Shown: positions 1 through 6,898, counted from the stretch's first letter. The stretch: DNA of 17,062 bases from Bacteroidota bacterium (GCA_023428755.1 JAEYWX010000016.1:1-17062); one strand, 5' to 3'. The notes: generated from the sequence alone by a model not told the origin. A program made the numbers and translations.

Positions 1-122
1 TAACATTACTGTTATCTCCCTTGCGGCTTGCTAATGTTTCGGAGCGTTACCCCCGCACATAAGAGACTTTCACTCTCTGGCTTTCTCAGTTCTAAGAACT
101 ATATTTATCATTCAGGGCACAC
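1..122 (-). other. 5' end of a probable group II intron (partial, runs off the window)
   Basis: Read on the minus strand from 122, the sequence starts GTGTGCCCTGAATG, close to the GTGCGCCCAGCATG-type 5' end I know from bacterial group II introns. It then has a hairpin whose arms AGAGA and TCTCT (plus 62-66 and 74-78) enclose GTGAAAG, like the GGTGAAAGTCC stem of domain I. A stretch reading TTAGCAAGCCGCAAGGG follows, again like conserved domain I sequence. A perfect small palindrome (AGTTCT-A-AGAACT, 88-100) lies between. Only the first ~120 bases are present; the reverse transcriptase gene and the catalytic domains V and VI would lie left of the window. The match is from memory of the family, not from a covariance search. 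The boundary could instead be at 124, because GTGTG occurs twice in overlapping registers. Confidence 0.55.
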
Positions 123-125
123 ACA

Positions 126-245
126 GCAGTTTGGCAAAATGGCGGGTTCAGTGCTAAATTCAACTCAGTTCTTCGATTGAACTTTTGTGCAAAACTGAAC
201 ATTTGTGCTTCGATTTCCGCCACTTCGCCAAGCTGCAAACCGTTA
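126..245 (+). repeat. attC-like imperfect inverted repeat
   Basis: The arms 126-145 and 217-236 are inverted copies of each other with 17 of 20 positions matching. Inside them GTTCAG (146-151) faces CTGAAC (195-200), and AGTTC (167-171) faces GAACT (179-183). The result is a long nested hairpin with unpaired bases, followed at once by CCGTTACC. This size, the imperfect pairing and the closing GTTA resemble integron attC sites, where recombination occurs at a GTTRRRY core. The core here (GTTACCA) fits that consensus only partly, and the matching left-hand core is absent because the intron-like sequence begins 3 bases away. Similar hairpins ahead of small genes are familiar to me from Bacteroidota DNA, but I cannot confirm that here. 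Confidence 0.45.
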
Positions 246-265
246 CCAGCAATAATTCCAACAAT

Positions 266-901
266 ATGCATCCTACAATTATACTCCTTCTGATCGGCCT
301 TTACGCCTGTGGACAACAACCCGAAAATAAAAAGACAACAGTTAATCCTGAGGCAAAAAAACTTAATGACAGCGCTGTAATAGTAGCAATGGAAACTGGA
401 GACTACGACAGGGCAATTTCTCTTCTTAACCAAGCAACAACAATCGATAGTAATTACTTTTCAGCTTATACAAACAAACTTTCATTCCTGCTTACTCAAA
501 AGCAGTACGACAAGGCTTTGCTGGCTGCCAGAAACCTTATCAGAATTAAACCGAACATACCAGATTATTATATGACTATTGGAATACTTTATCATATCAA
601 AGCTGATAATAATTTATCCCAAAAATATCTCTCAGAAAGTTTAAATCGATTTAACCATTTACTTGATACGATGAAAAGCACAAACGGTGCTTATAGTTTT
701 ACGTTAATGAACAAAGGACTCAACTTGGTCTTTCTCGGACAGGCGCAAAAAGGCAACGATATTTTTAAGCATCTGTATGCAACACAAAAGGATGAGATTT
801 TGAGAGAACAACTTACATCGTATATGAATAAATCGAAGGATGATTTATTGAAAGAATGGATGGCGCCGGCTACTGCGACCAGTAATGCCATACCGAATTA
901 A
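266..901 (+). CDS. Small TPR-containing lipoprotein
   Basis: Predicted 211-residue lipoprotein. I chose the ATG at 266, not the one at 185, because it gives a compact signal sequence ending in the lipobox LYAC (Cys15), and because the upstream ATG lies inside the attC-like hairpin. The mature part has a Gln/Asn/Lys-rich linker, then helical repeats with TPR character: a GDYDRAISLLNQA segment, then KQYDKALLAARNLI, then a DYYMTIGILY segment. The protein should sit in the outer or inner membrane, facing the periplasm, and probably mediates protein contacts; no enzymatic motif is visible. It starts 21 bases after the GTTACC of the attC-like site, as a gene-cassette ORF would. It converges on ccmF and shares its terminator region. 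The specific function is unknown. Confidence 0.7.
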   Translation: MHPTIILLLIGLYACGQQPENKKTTVNPEAKKLNDSAVIVAMETGDYDRAISLLNQATTIDSNYFSAYTNKLSFLLTQKQYDKALLAARNLIRIKPNIPDYYMTIGILYHIKADNNLSQKYLSESLNRFNHLLDTMKSTNGAYSFTLMNKGLNLVFLGQAQKGNDIFKHLYATQKDEILREQLTSYMNKSKDDLLKEWMAPATATSNAIPN

Positions 902-960
902 TACTTTTTGGCGCAAGTTTTATAACTTATTTGTCATCACATCCCCCACAATCCAACAAT

Positions 961-993
961 AAAAAAATGGTTGGCGTATAAACACCAACCATT
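961..993 (-). terminator. Intrinsic terminator of the ccmE-ccmF unit
   Basis: A 9-bp perfect stem (966-974 with 985-993) and a 10-base loop. On the minus strand it is followed by a run of T (plus A-run 961-967), so it is oriented to end transcription of ccmF, whose stop codon lies 27 bases upstream. The facing lipoprotein gene could also use the hairpin, but without a comparable T-run. Confidence 0.8.
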
Positions 994-1019
994 CTATCTT
1001 ATTCATGAATGCTGTATTG

Positions 1020-3488
1020 CTACACCTTCTTCAACTCCGACTTCCTGTTCTTCTGAATATGATTCCAGGTAGCCAGCAAAAAGCCGATGGTCATTACAAG
1101 AATACCCAACCACAATACATTGATGGCAGGGAATTGATACGCTTTTAACGTAACATATTCCAGTACCGAATTACTTTCCTTTACACCAAGGTTAATACCA
1201 TCCTGATCGGCACCGGTAAATGCAAGAATAAGGCTTTGCGAAATAACCGTATCAGCCACCGGGCGGATATTGTTGCCACTTAACACAAGTAAAGGTTCAG
1301 CTGTGTATTTGCTGCTGTCTTTTGCATACACCGTAATTTTCGCTGCAAAAACAGAATCGGTCGGTTGATACGAAACATTTTTCCGTTGAATGTCACGCCC
1401 CACTTCATCCAGCACCAGGAAACCCTGCGAATAGAACACAGTATCACCGGGTTTCAGTTTATTGTCTTTGAAACTCGACGTGTCTTTGTTTTTATCAGGA
1501 TTAGGAAGTGAGGTAATATATGTAAACACATCTTTGTGGATGTAATGCTTACTGTCAGGGTTTGCCATGATGCCTTCATTGCCTTTGAAGTTGACAAACG
1601 CATCGGGGTACAGGGTAAATCCTTCGTTTTTATCCTTGTACTGAAAACGGATCTTAAAATATTGTTTGGGATCGGATGGATGCGTTGAATCGCCGAGATA
1701 GGTTACCATATAAGTTCCCATATCAGTTGCAATTCCTTTTACCAGCGTGAGATTCTCCGCCGGATTTTCCTGGCTTTGTTCACCAAAGTTCACCATGATG
1801 CCGCTGGTATTCCAACTCAACACTTCTTTTTTGGAAGCAGAAACAAGAATACCCAACAAGGTTAAACCAAAACCAACGTGTGCAATCGATGCACCGGCTT
1901 TGATCATTTTTCCTTTGATACCGGTAACAATGTACATACCGTTGGCCACCACTGCATATACCGCTGCAAAAATGCTTAGATGAATTGCTGCCAGGTAACC
2001 GATGCCATACTTGGTATAATTGATATCGCCAAAAATGCTGATGCTGAGCGAAGCAATTAATGCAAGCAGTGTTGGCAGCCAGATGGATTTTATGAACGCA
2101 GCGTTGGTTGTTTGTTTGTACTTCAGGTATTGACCAATGGAAGTAAGCATACCAATCACAAACGAAAACAGGATGAGTACTTTATTGTAAGAATATTCAA
2201 TGTCCTGCGCCGGAGCATACTTGGTTCCAAATATTTTGTTGATCACCGGCAAGGATGTTTTACCGATGATGAAAATGGCTGAGATAAAAAACAACAGCGA
2301 ACCTACAAATAACCAAAACTCACGGGAGCTGATGGCTTCTTCTTTTACAATCGTAGGAATTTGCTTGTACCGCAAGCCGAACAACAACAACGAAGGCACT
2401 ACAAAGATGAGCAGGAAAGTAAGCAACTGTGCATTCATGCCAAGATCCGTAAACGCATGCACACTGGTATCGCCCAAAATTCCACTGCGTGTTAAGAAGG
2501 TAGAATAAATAATGAACAGGAATTGCAGGATGAAGAACAGGAATGTAGCCCGTAAGGAATGACCGGTGTGTTTATATGCGATCAAGGTATGAATACCGCA
2601 GATAGCGATCAGCCACGGAACTAACGATGCATTCTCCACCGGATCCCATGCCCAGTAACCGCCAAAGGTTAAACTTTCATAGGCCCAGGCGGCACCCATC
2701 ATAATACCCAATCCTAAAATACCGGCACTGAACAAAGCCCATGGACGGGCGGGCAATACCCAACCGCCAAAATCTTTTTTCCAAAGTCCGGCAATGGCAA
2801 AGGCAAACGGGATCAATGTACTTGCAAAACCAAGGAACAGCACCGGCGGGTGAATCGTCATCCAGTAGTTCTGCAACAAAGGGTTCAATCCATTACCATC
2901 ACGGATAAAGCTCAGGTAATCGCTACGCAAATGACCTTGCGCATCAAACCCGATCGGGAATTGTTCCGGGCTTAACATGCCCTCATTCCGCATCAACACA
3001 AATGGGTTACTGCCCATTTTAAAATCAAAGAAATAAATTCCAATTACCATAGTAGCCAATGCAAACTGCATAAAGCTTACAGTGGTCATTACGGGTGCTT
3101 CCCATTTCTTTTCACGCAGAATAATAATACCGCCGAGTATGCAATGCCAGAAGCTCCAGAGCAAGAAGCTCCCCTCCTGCCCTTCCCAGAAACAGGCCAG
3201 GATGTATTGCATCGGCAACTGATAATTACTGTGCTGCCATGCATATTTGTATTCAAACCGGTGGTTGGAAATAATAAAGTAAAGGGCAATGAAAATACCG
3301 ATCACCGAAATGATCTCTGCCAGGAATGAAACCCGTGCAATGCGTTTCCAGCTTTGCTGAACTGAAGGTGTCTGCGATTGTGTTGCTTTGAAATATGCAA
3401 TGGTTGCCAGTAAAGAAGCTACAAACGAAAGAATGGCCAGGAAGTTTCCTATTTGTCCGGGCAGTAATTGTTCACCGATAAATGGCAT
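1020..3488 (-). CDS. ccmF: Cytochrome c heme lyase subunit CcmF/CcsA family
   Basis: A polytopic inner-membrane protein of 822 residues. In system I cytochrome c maturation, CcmF takes heme from holo-CcmE and attaches it to the CxxCH cysteines of apocytochrome c at the periplasmic face. The diagnostic tryptophan-rich WWD segment is at about 275-293 (GGYWAWDPVENASLVPWL). Just before it is TIHPP (His213), a likely heme-ligand histidine; further candidates are His300, His310 and His537. The EGQEGSFLLW motif is at 102-111. Many membrane helices fill residues 15-540. A large periplasmic domain (about 555-785) precedes a last helix (about 788-807). The length exceeds the ~650 residues of E. coli CcmF, mainly through this domain, which I believe is usual in Bacteroidota. 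It lies 88 bases downstream of ccmE; ccmB and ccmC are not in this window. Confidence 0.92.
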   Translation of the reverse strand: MPFIGEQLLPGQIGNFLAILSFVASLLATIAYFKATQSQTPSVQQSWKRIARVSFLAEIISVIGIFIALYFIISNHRFEYKYAWQHSNYQLPMQYILACFWEGQEGSFLLWSFWHCILGGIIILREKKWEAPVMTTVSFMQFALATMVIGIYFFDFKMGSNPFVLMRNEGMLSPEQFPIGFDAQGHLRSDYLSFIRDGNGLNPLLQNYWMTIHPPVLFLGFASTLIPFAFAIAGLWKKDFGGWVLPARPWALFSAGILGLGIMMGAAWAYESLTFGGYWAWDPVENASLVPWLIAICGIHTLIAYKHTGHSLRATFLFFILQFLFIIYSTFLTRSGILGDTSVHAFTDLGMNAQLLTFLLIFVVPSLLLFGLRYKQIPTIVKEEAISSREFWLFVGSLLFFISAIFIIGKTSLPVINKIFGTKYAPAQDIEYSYNKVLILFSFVIGMLTSIGQYLKYKQTTNAAFIKSIWLPTLLALIASLSISIFGDINYTKYGIGYLAAIHLSIFAAVYAVVANGMYIVTGIKGKMIKAGASIAHVGFGLTLLGILVSASKKEVLSWNTSGIMVNFGEQSQENPAENLTLVKGIATDMGTYMVTYLGDSTHPSDPKQYFKIRFQYKDKNEGFTLYPDAFVNFKGNEGIMANPDSKHYIHKDVFTYITSLPNPDKNKDTSSFKDNKLKPGDTVFYSQGFLVLDEVGRDIQRKNVSYQPTDSVFAAKITVYAKDSSKYTAEPLLVLSGNNIRPVADTVISQSLILAFTGADQDGINLGVKESNSVLEYVTLKAYQFPAINVLWLGILVMTIGFLLATWNHIQKNRKSELKKV

Positions 3489-3576
3489 GTTGAGAAAATT
3501 GGTTCAAAAAACAGTTGACAAGATGGTTGGAAAAACAAGGGCACTCACTGCTCCGACTGCAAAAGCCGCACAGCGA

Positions 3577-3984
3577 TTATTTTGCTACAGTGCTGATCTT
3601 TGTTTTTTCATCAACATACTTGCTGGGACACTTGATGAGGATATCATCGCAGAGAAAAGCACTATCAGTCATTTTTCCTTTCAATACCATGCGTTCGCTG
3701 CGTTCCATATCGGTTGGTGGTTTTCCTTTCATATATACCACTTTGGCAACACCGCCCAATGAATCTTTGATATGAAAACTGAGGTAGTTTGGATTTTTTA
3801 ACGCATCGTATTCGATCTGTTTGCCGTTGGCTGTATCAAGCTTGGCAATGAGGTGTAAAAATTTTCCGGGTTTGGCTTTGGCTGAATCGATTGTGTCGTA
3901 AGTTGAAAGGTCGCTCATGGTACTGATCAGGATACCAATGGCTACTGCAATAACTACTAAAATCAGGATATGTGACGTCTTCAT
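3577..3984 (-). CDS. ccmE: Heme chaperone CcmE, CxxxY variant
   Basis: Predicted 135-residue periplasmic heme chaperone with one N-terminal membrane anchor (about 5-22) and a small beta-barrel domain. CcmE binds heme covalently and passes it to CcmF, which is encoded next. Classical CcmE binds heme through a His in an HxxxY motif. Here the corresponding place reads KCPSKY, so the residues are Cys119 and Tyr123, the CxxxY type described from Desulfovibrio and archaea. The ATG at 3984 is preceded by GAGGAG at a fitting distance. A TAACTTTG box (minus strand, plus 4008-4015) lies upstream. The overall fold call rests on the VVYMKGKPPTDM and LKGKMTDSAFLCDDILIKCPSKY strand pattern and on the ccmF neighbour. 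Confidence 0.85.
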   Translation of the reverse strand: MKTSHILILVVIAVAIGILISTMSDLSTYDTIDSAKAKPGKFLHLIAKLDTANGKQIEYDALKNPNYLSFHIKDSLGGVAKVVYMKGKPPTDMERSERMVLKGKMTDSAFLCDDILIKCPSKYVDEKTKISTVAK

Positions 3985-4007
3985 CTGCTCCTCGTTTTTG
4001 TGCAGCG

Positions 4008-4015
4008 CAAAGTTA
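4008..4015 (-). promoter_or_regulatory. Probable -7 element of the ccmE promoter
   Basis: The minus strand reads TAACTTTG, a full match to the Bacteroidota TAnnTTTG -7 box, and would give a leader of about 20 bases before ccmE. I see no good TTTG -33 element at the expected spacing, so the promoter may be weak or activator-dependent. Confidence 0.45.
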
Positions 4016-4155
4016 GACCAAAAACAAGTTGCTTTATGACCTGTTTAAGATAAAAACGCAGATTATTGGATAGATGGTGTTAAAGTTTGCAGCAACTGTA
4101 CAGATGCATCTTTGAATTGTTGGTAATAACGCATTTCTGCTGAATGAACTAAAAA

Positions 4156-4169
4156 CTCACAACTCATAA
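4156..4169 (+). repeat. Two-unit heptamer repeat (CTCACAA, CTCATAA)
   Basis: The units CTCACAA (4156-4162) and CTCATAA (4163-4169) follow each other in the ccmE/arginase-family intergenic region. They match exactly the first two units of the repeat at 15749-15769 and are the reverse complement of the GTGAGTT-type units near 16844. Confidence 0.6.
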
Positions 4170-4207
4170 CTTTTCCCGCTGTGCAAAACTTTCGATGCAA
4201 CTATGCC

Positions 4208-4234
4208 TTGGTGTTGTGCAGTCTATTACCTTTG
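4208..4234 (+). promoter_or_regulatory. Promoter of the arginase-family gene
   Basis: TTG (4208-4210), 16 bases, then TACCTTTG (4227-4234), a full TAnnTTTG match. The spacing is slightly shorter than the usual 17-23. Transcription would start near 4240, so the ATG at 4261 is the first usable start; the ATG at 4195 lies upstream of this promoter. Confidence 0.5.
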
Positions 4235-4260
4235 CAAACTCTTTTCAAATTGCAACGATC

Positions 4261-5307
4261 ATGGCCGATCTATCCGGGTTTGACCCCAATGGCGCTGGGA
4301 ACCCCAATTACAACATTTTCGGACTTCCTTTTACAGAAGAAGATGCAGACCTTATTGTGTTTCCCGTTCCCTGGGAAGTAACAGTAAGTTATAAAGCCGG
4401 AACCGCCCGTGCACCGGAACACATATTCCGGGCCAGCCTCCAGGTTGACCTGCACGACAATGATACCAGCGATGCATGGCGCCGTGGTATTTATATGCGA
4501 GACCTCGACCGCAAAATTCTGCTCAAAAGCGATTACCTCCGTAAAGAAGCCGAGCTGTATATTAATTATATATCGCAGGGCGAAAACGTGAATGATAACA
4601 AGTTTATGTGCAAAACCCTCAAAGAAGTAAACGAAGGAAGTTTGTTCCTCAACAATTGGGTGTATGAACAAACCAAAGAACTGCTCGACAAAGGGAAATT
4701 AGTGGCCCTGCTCGGCGGCGACCATAGTACACCGCTTGGTTACTTCAAAGCCATTGCCGAAAAGCATGGCGATTTTGGTATTCTTCAAATCGATGCTCAT
4801 CTTGACCTGCGTGAGTCGTACGAAGGTTTCAAATATTCGCATGCCTCTGTAATGTTCAATGCGCTCAATGAAATTCCGGAACTGAAGAAATTGGTGCAGG
4901 TGGGCGTTCGGGATTATGGCGATAATGAATGGAAAGTTGTGTGCGACAGCAACTTCCGTATTATCACCTACCTCGACCGTGATATGAAAGAGCGCCAGTA
5001 CGAGGGCCAGACCTGGAAACAAATTGCCGATGAGATCGTTGAGCATTTACCGGCCAATGTGTATGTGAGCTTTGATATTGATGGCCTGGATCCGAAACTT
5101 TGCCCCAATACCGGCACACCTGTAATGGGAGGCTTGGAAACAGAACAAGCTTTTTACCTGTTTCGTAAAATGATCTCCAGCGGACGTAAACTGATCGGCT
5201 TCGATTTAAATGAAGTAGGCATCAGCACCAGCGAATGGGATGAGAATGTAGGGGCTCGTGTGTTATATAAATTATGCAATATGTTACTGGCCTGCAATCC
5301 TAAATAG
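4261..5307 (+). CDS. Arginase/agmatinase-family ureohydrolase
   Basis: A cytoplasmic binuclear manganese hydrolase of 348 residues from the ATG at 4261. All metal-ligand motifs are present: GGDHS (152-156, His155), IDAHLDLR (Asp178, His180, Asp182) and SFDIDGLDP (Asp272, Asp274). Members split guanidino groups from agmatine, arginine, guanidinobutyrate or formiminoglutamate, releasing urea or formamide. The sequence does not let me choose between them; agmatinase, feeding putrescine synthesis, is the usual database label for this clade. The N-terminal GFDPNGAGNPNYNIFGLPF segment looks typical of Bacteroidota homologues and supports this start, as does the promoter box at 4227-4234. The gene diverges from ccmE and ends at a strong terminator, so it is probably monocistronic. 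Confidence 0.85.
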   Translation: MADLSGFDPNGAGNPNYNIFGLPFTEEDADLIVFPVPWEVTVSYKAGTARAPEHIFRASLQVDLHDNDTSDAWRRGIYMRDLDRKILLKSDYLRKEAELYINYISQGENVNDNKFMCKTLKEVNEGSLFLNNWVYEQTKELLDKGKLVALLGGDHSTPLGYFKAIAEKHGDFGILQIDAHLDLRESYEGFKYSHASVMFNALNEIPELKKLVQVGVRDYGDNEWKVVCDSNFRIITYLDRDMKERQYEGQTWKQIADEIVEHLPANVYVSFDIDGLDPKLCPNTGTPVMGGLETEQAFYLFRKMISSGRKLIGFDLNEVGISTSEWDENVGARVLYKLCNMLLACNPK

Positions 5308-5330
5308 GATAGTTCGATGTAATAATGAAA

Positions 5331-5360
5331 AAGGATGCATCAATGATGCATCCTTTTTTT
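5331..5360 (+). terminator. Intrinsic terminator after the arginase-family gene
   Basis: An 8-bp perfect stem (GGATGCAT 5333-5340 with ATGCATCC 5346-5353), a 5-base loop and seven T (5354-5360), starting 25 bases after the TAG stop. The flanking A residues can extend the stem. Confidence 0.88.
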
Positions 5361-5426
5361 ATTAATTAATGGCTTTGCTTCCAAAACATCATATCGCATT
5401 TTATTGCCAAGTAAAATAATCAGAGC

Positions 5427-5490
5427 AAAAAAAAGGCCGTCCCTGAAAAGAGTCGGCCGTTGCTAACCTATGAAAAACACCTACGTGCAA
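5427..5490 (-). ncRNA. Candidate short RNA, copy 1 of a duplicated terminator-tailed element
   Basis: On the minus strand this reads GTTAGCAAC, then a hairpin (GGCCG/CGGCC with an inner CTC/GGG and loop TTTTCA), then eight T (plus A-run 5427-5434). That is the layout of a short transcript ending in an intrinsic terminator. Bases 5435-5483 are identical to 5626-5674 except for one loop base. The -7 box is poor (TATATTGC on the minus strand, 5487-5494). The plus strand could encode a peptide starting MKNTY, but the two copies diverge right after that. No known RNA family was recognised. Confidence 0.4.
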
Positions 5491-5616
5491 TATAGAGCAA
5501 ATATCAATTCGTTGTATGGTTTTTAAAGACATTCTATACTGATACCGAAAAAAGCGACAAATGAAAAACGGAAAAAGTAAAATGAGAAGTGTTACAGCCG
5601 CTGGAGGAGTTACTAT

Positions 5617-5687
5617 AAAAAAATAGGCCGTCCCTAAAAAGAGTCGGCCGTTGCTAACCTATGAAAAACACCTATGATGCAAAAGTA
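5617..5687 (-). ncRNA. Candidate short RNA, copy 2 of a duplicated terminator-tailed element
   Basis: This is the second copy of the 49-base element, 191 bases from the first. On the minus strand, TACTTTTG (plus 5680-5687) is a full TAnnTTTG -7 box. It is followed after a few bases by the shared block, a GGCCG/CGGCC hairpin and TATTTTTTT (plus 5617-5625). A transcript of about 55-60 bases would result. No -33 TTTG is visible at the expected distance. The region between this copy and the gene at 6055 shows no further gene. Confidence 0.45.
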
Positions 5688-6054
5688 GATGGCTGGTTGG
5701 ATATATTTTGTAGTATAAATTCGATAATTGCCATTTTGAAAAAAAAATTTTTGTACCGCCTGGTTCTTAGCAATCGATCATTCCTGCAAAACGCAGAAGG
5801 TAGCTACTCCCCACTTTCAAATAAGAGGTTAAAATATTTTACAGGTATCAGAATTCGTATATCTTTACAATGCCTCGATTGAACTACACGGCGCACATCA
5901 GTTTCTAAGCTTTTGTCTCTTTGCTGCCGGTTGTAGGAAAAAAGTCCGTTCAGTTCGCATTTATTGTTTCGTATCGGTATCAGTTAATCAGTTCATTGTT
6001 TAAAGCCTCGTTGTTAGTAGTTATTTATTAGTTCACACTTTTAAACTTAGTACT

Positions 6055-6303
6055 ATGAAGCTTTCTGATTTTATTCTGTTAGATGAGAAGAAAAAAACAT
6101 TTGCAGTGCTGCACCAGGGCATCCTGGTAGGGAAACGCCGGCTTCATGATTGCATGATCTTTTTGTTTCAGCTGGAAGGGTACTATGTAGAAACCTGGTG
6201 TAATACCGACAGCAAGTCTATTAAAGAATTCAGGGTGTTTGAAAACACACAATTATTACAACCTTACCTCGAAACCATTTCATTAAAAGGTTTGGTAAAC
6301 TAG
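6055..6303 (+). CDS. Small conserved hypothetical protein
   Basis: Predicted 82-residue soluble protein, MKLSDFILLDEKKKTFAVLH at the start. I recognise this as a recurrent short protein in Chitinophagaceae-type genomes, with no known function. It has no signal peptide, membrane segment or catalytic motif. The alternating hydrophobic pattern (GILVGKRR, CMIFLFQLEGYYVETWC) suggests a small beta-rich fold with a C-terminal helix. Two cysteines (CMIF and ETWC) are present. The ATG at 6055 is the only sensible start. A leader without another gene precedes it, and a GCAGCAG/CTGCTGC hairpin follows immediately after the stop. It is followed by the RRM gene, which has its own promoter, so they are probably separate units. 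Confidence 0.65.
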   Translation: MKLSDFILLDEKKKTFAVLHQGILVGKRRLHDCMIFLFQLEGYYVETWCNTDSKSIKEFRVFENTQLLQPYLETISLKGLVN

Positions 6304-6304
6304 A

Positions 6305-6331
6305 GCAGCAGAACTTCATTCAAGCTGCTGC
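6305..6331 (+). terminator. Hairpin just after the 82-aa gene
   Basis: GCAGCAG (6305-6311) pairs with CTGCTGC (6325-6331) across a 13-base loop, starting 2 bases after the TAG stop. Only GTTT follows, so it is a weak intrinsic terminator at best. Confidence 0.35.
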
Positions 6332-6353
6332 GTTTGGGCGTAAGCACATGTAT

Positions 6354-6398
6354 GTACCAGAACTCTTATTTCGTGTGTTGAAATAAGAGTTTTGGTAC
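6354..6398 (+). repeat. 19-bp inverted repeat overlapping the RRM gene promoter
   Basis: The arms 6354-6372 and 6380-6398 pair over 19 positions (18 Watson-Crick and one G-T) around a 7-base loop. It has no T-run, so it is not a standard terminator. The right arm contains the TTTG (6391-6394) that serves as the -33 element of the next promoter. Confidence 0.8.
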
Positions 6399-6422
6399 TC
6401 TGCATTTATTCAGCTACATTTG
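6391..6422 (+). promoter_or_regulatory. Promoter of the RRM protein gene
   Basis: TTTG (6391-6394), exactly 20 bases, then TACATTTG (6415-6422). Both boxes and the spacing match the Bacteroidota consensus fully. Transcription would start near 6428-6430, leaving a leader of about 110 bases before the ATG at 6542. Confidence 0.7.
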
Positions 6423-6541
6423 CAAAGTTATTTTGAGTCTAGCATCAGTAATCGTTATTATTCTTCTTTGCATCAGCATCTTAGTTAGTTTCTTACTTCT
6501 TGCCTCTCTCAAGGATTTATCAATTTTAATTTTACAAGAAC

Positions 6542-6850
6542 ATGAACATTTATGTTTCAAACTTGAGCTTCAACGTACAGGATGAAGACTTAAGAGAGTT
6601 TTTCGCTCCTTACGGAGAAGTTACTTCAGCAAAAATCATTAACGACAGAGAAACCGGCAGATCACGTGGATTTGGTTTCGTTGAAATGAGTGATGATGCT
6701 GCTTCTAAAAAAGCTATCGCTGAGTTAGATGGCGCTACTGTTGAAGGCCGTGCCATCAAAGTAGTAGAAGCAAAACCAAAAGAAGATCGTCCTGCTCGCA
6801 GTGGCGGTGGCTTCAACAACGGCAACAGTTACAACAGGAACAGATATTAA
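6542..6850 (+). CDS. Single-RRM RNA-binding protein
   Basis: A 102-residue protein made of one RNA recognition motif and a short disordered tail. RNP2 is IYVSNL (3-8) and RNP1 is RGFGFVEM (42-49), with the aromatic residues that stack on RNA bases (Tyr4, Phe44, Phe46). The C-terminus (about 86-102) is rich in Gly, Asn and Arg, as in the cyanobacterial Rbp and plant glycine-rich RNA-binding proteins. Such bacterial proteins bind single-stranded RNA, and some are cold-induced; that role here is inference. The gene has a consensus promoter, a long leader and its own terminator, so it is monocistronic and probably well expressed. The start is fixed by RNP2 immediately following the first Met. Confidence 0.9.
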   Translation: MNIYVSNLSFNVQDEDLREFFAPYGEVTSAKIINDRETGRSRGFGFVEMSDDAASKKAIAELDGATVEGRAIKVVEAKPKEDRPARSGGGFNNGNSYNRNRY

Positions 6851-6871
6851 TCTATAGTTCATTGCCTTTAT

Positions 6872-6898
6872 ACAAAGCCCGGTTCATCCGGGCTTTGT
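6872..6898 (+). terminator. Intrinsic terminator after the RRM gene
   Basis: An 11-bp perfect stem (6872-6882 with 6888-6898) with loop TTCAT. The downstream sequence is T-rich but interrupted (TGTTTATTT). It lies between the convergent RRM gene and the small membrane protein gene and may act for both. Confidence 0.8.

Noticed and set aside
1..433. Minus-strand ORF of 113 codons (92-433)
   Set aside because: It overlaps the lipoprotein gene and the attC-like hairpin antisense and has no domain features.
4195..4260. Upstream ATG extending the arginase-family protein by 22 residues
   Set aside because: It lies before the predicted promoter -7 box, and the extension looks unlike known N-termini of the family.
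5661..5882. A 73-codon ORF starting MKNTYDAKVDG in copy 2 of the duplicated element
   Set aside because: Copy 1 gives a different, much shorter peptide after MKNTY, the composition is low-quality, and the conserved block fits a minus-strand terminator structure better than a start codon context.
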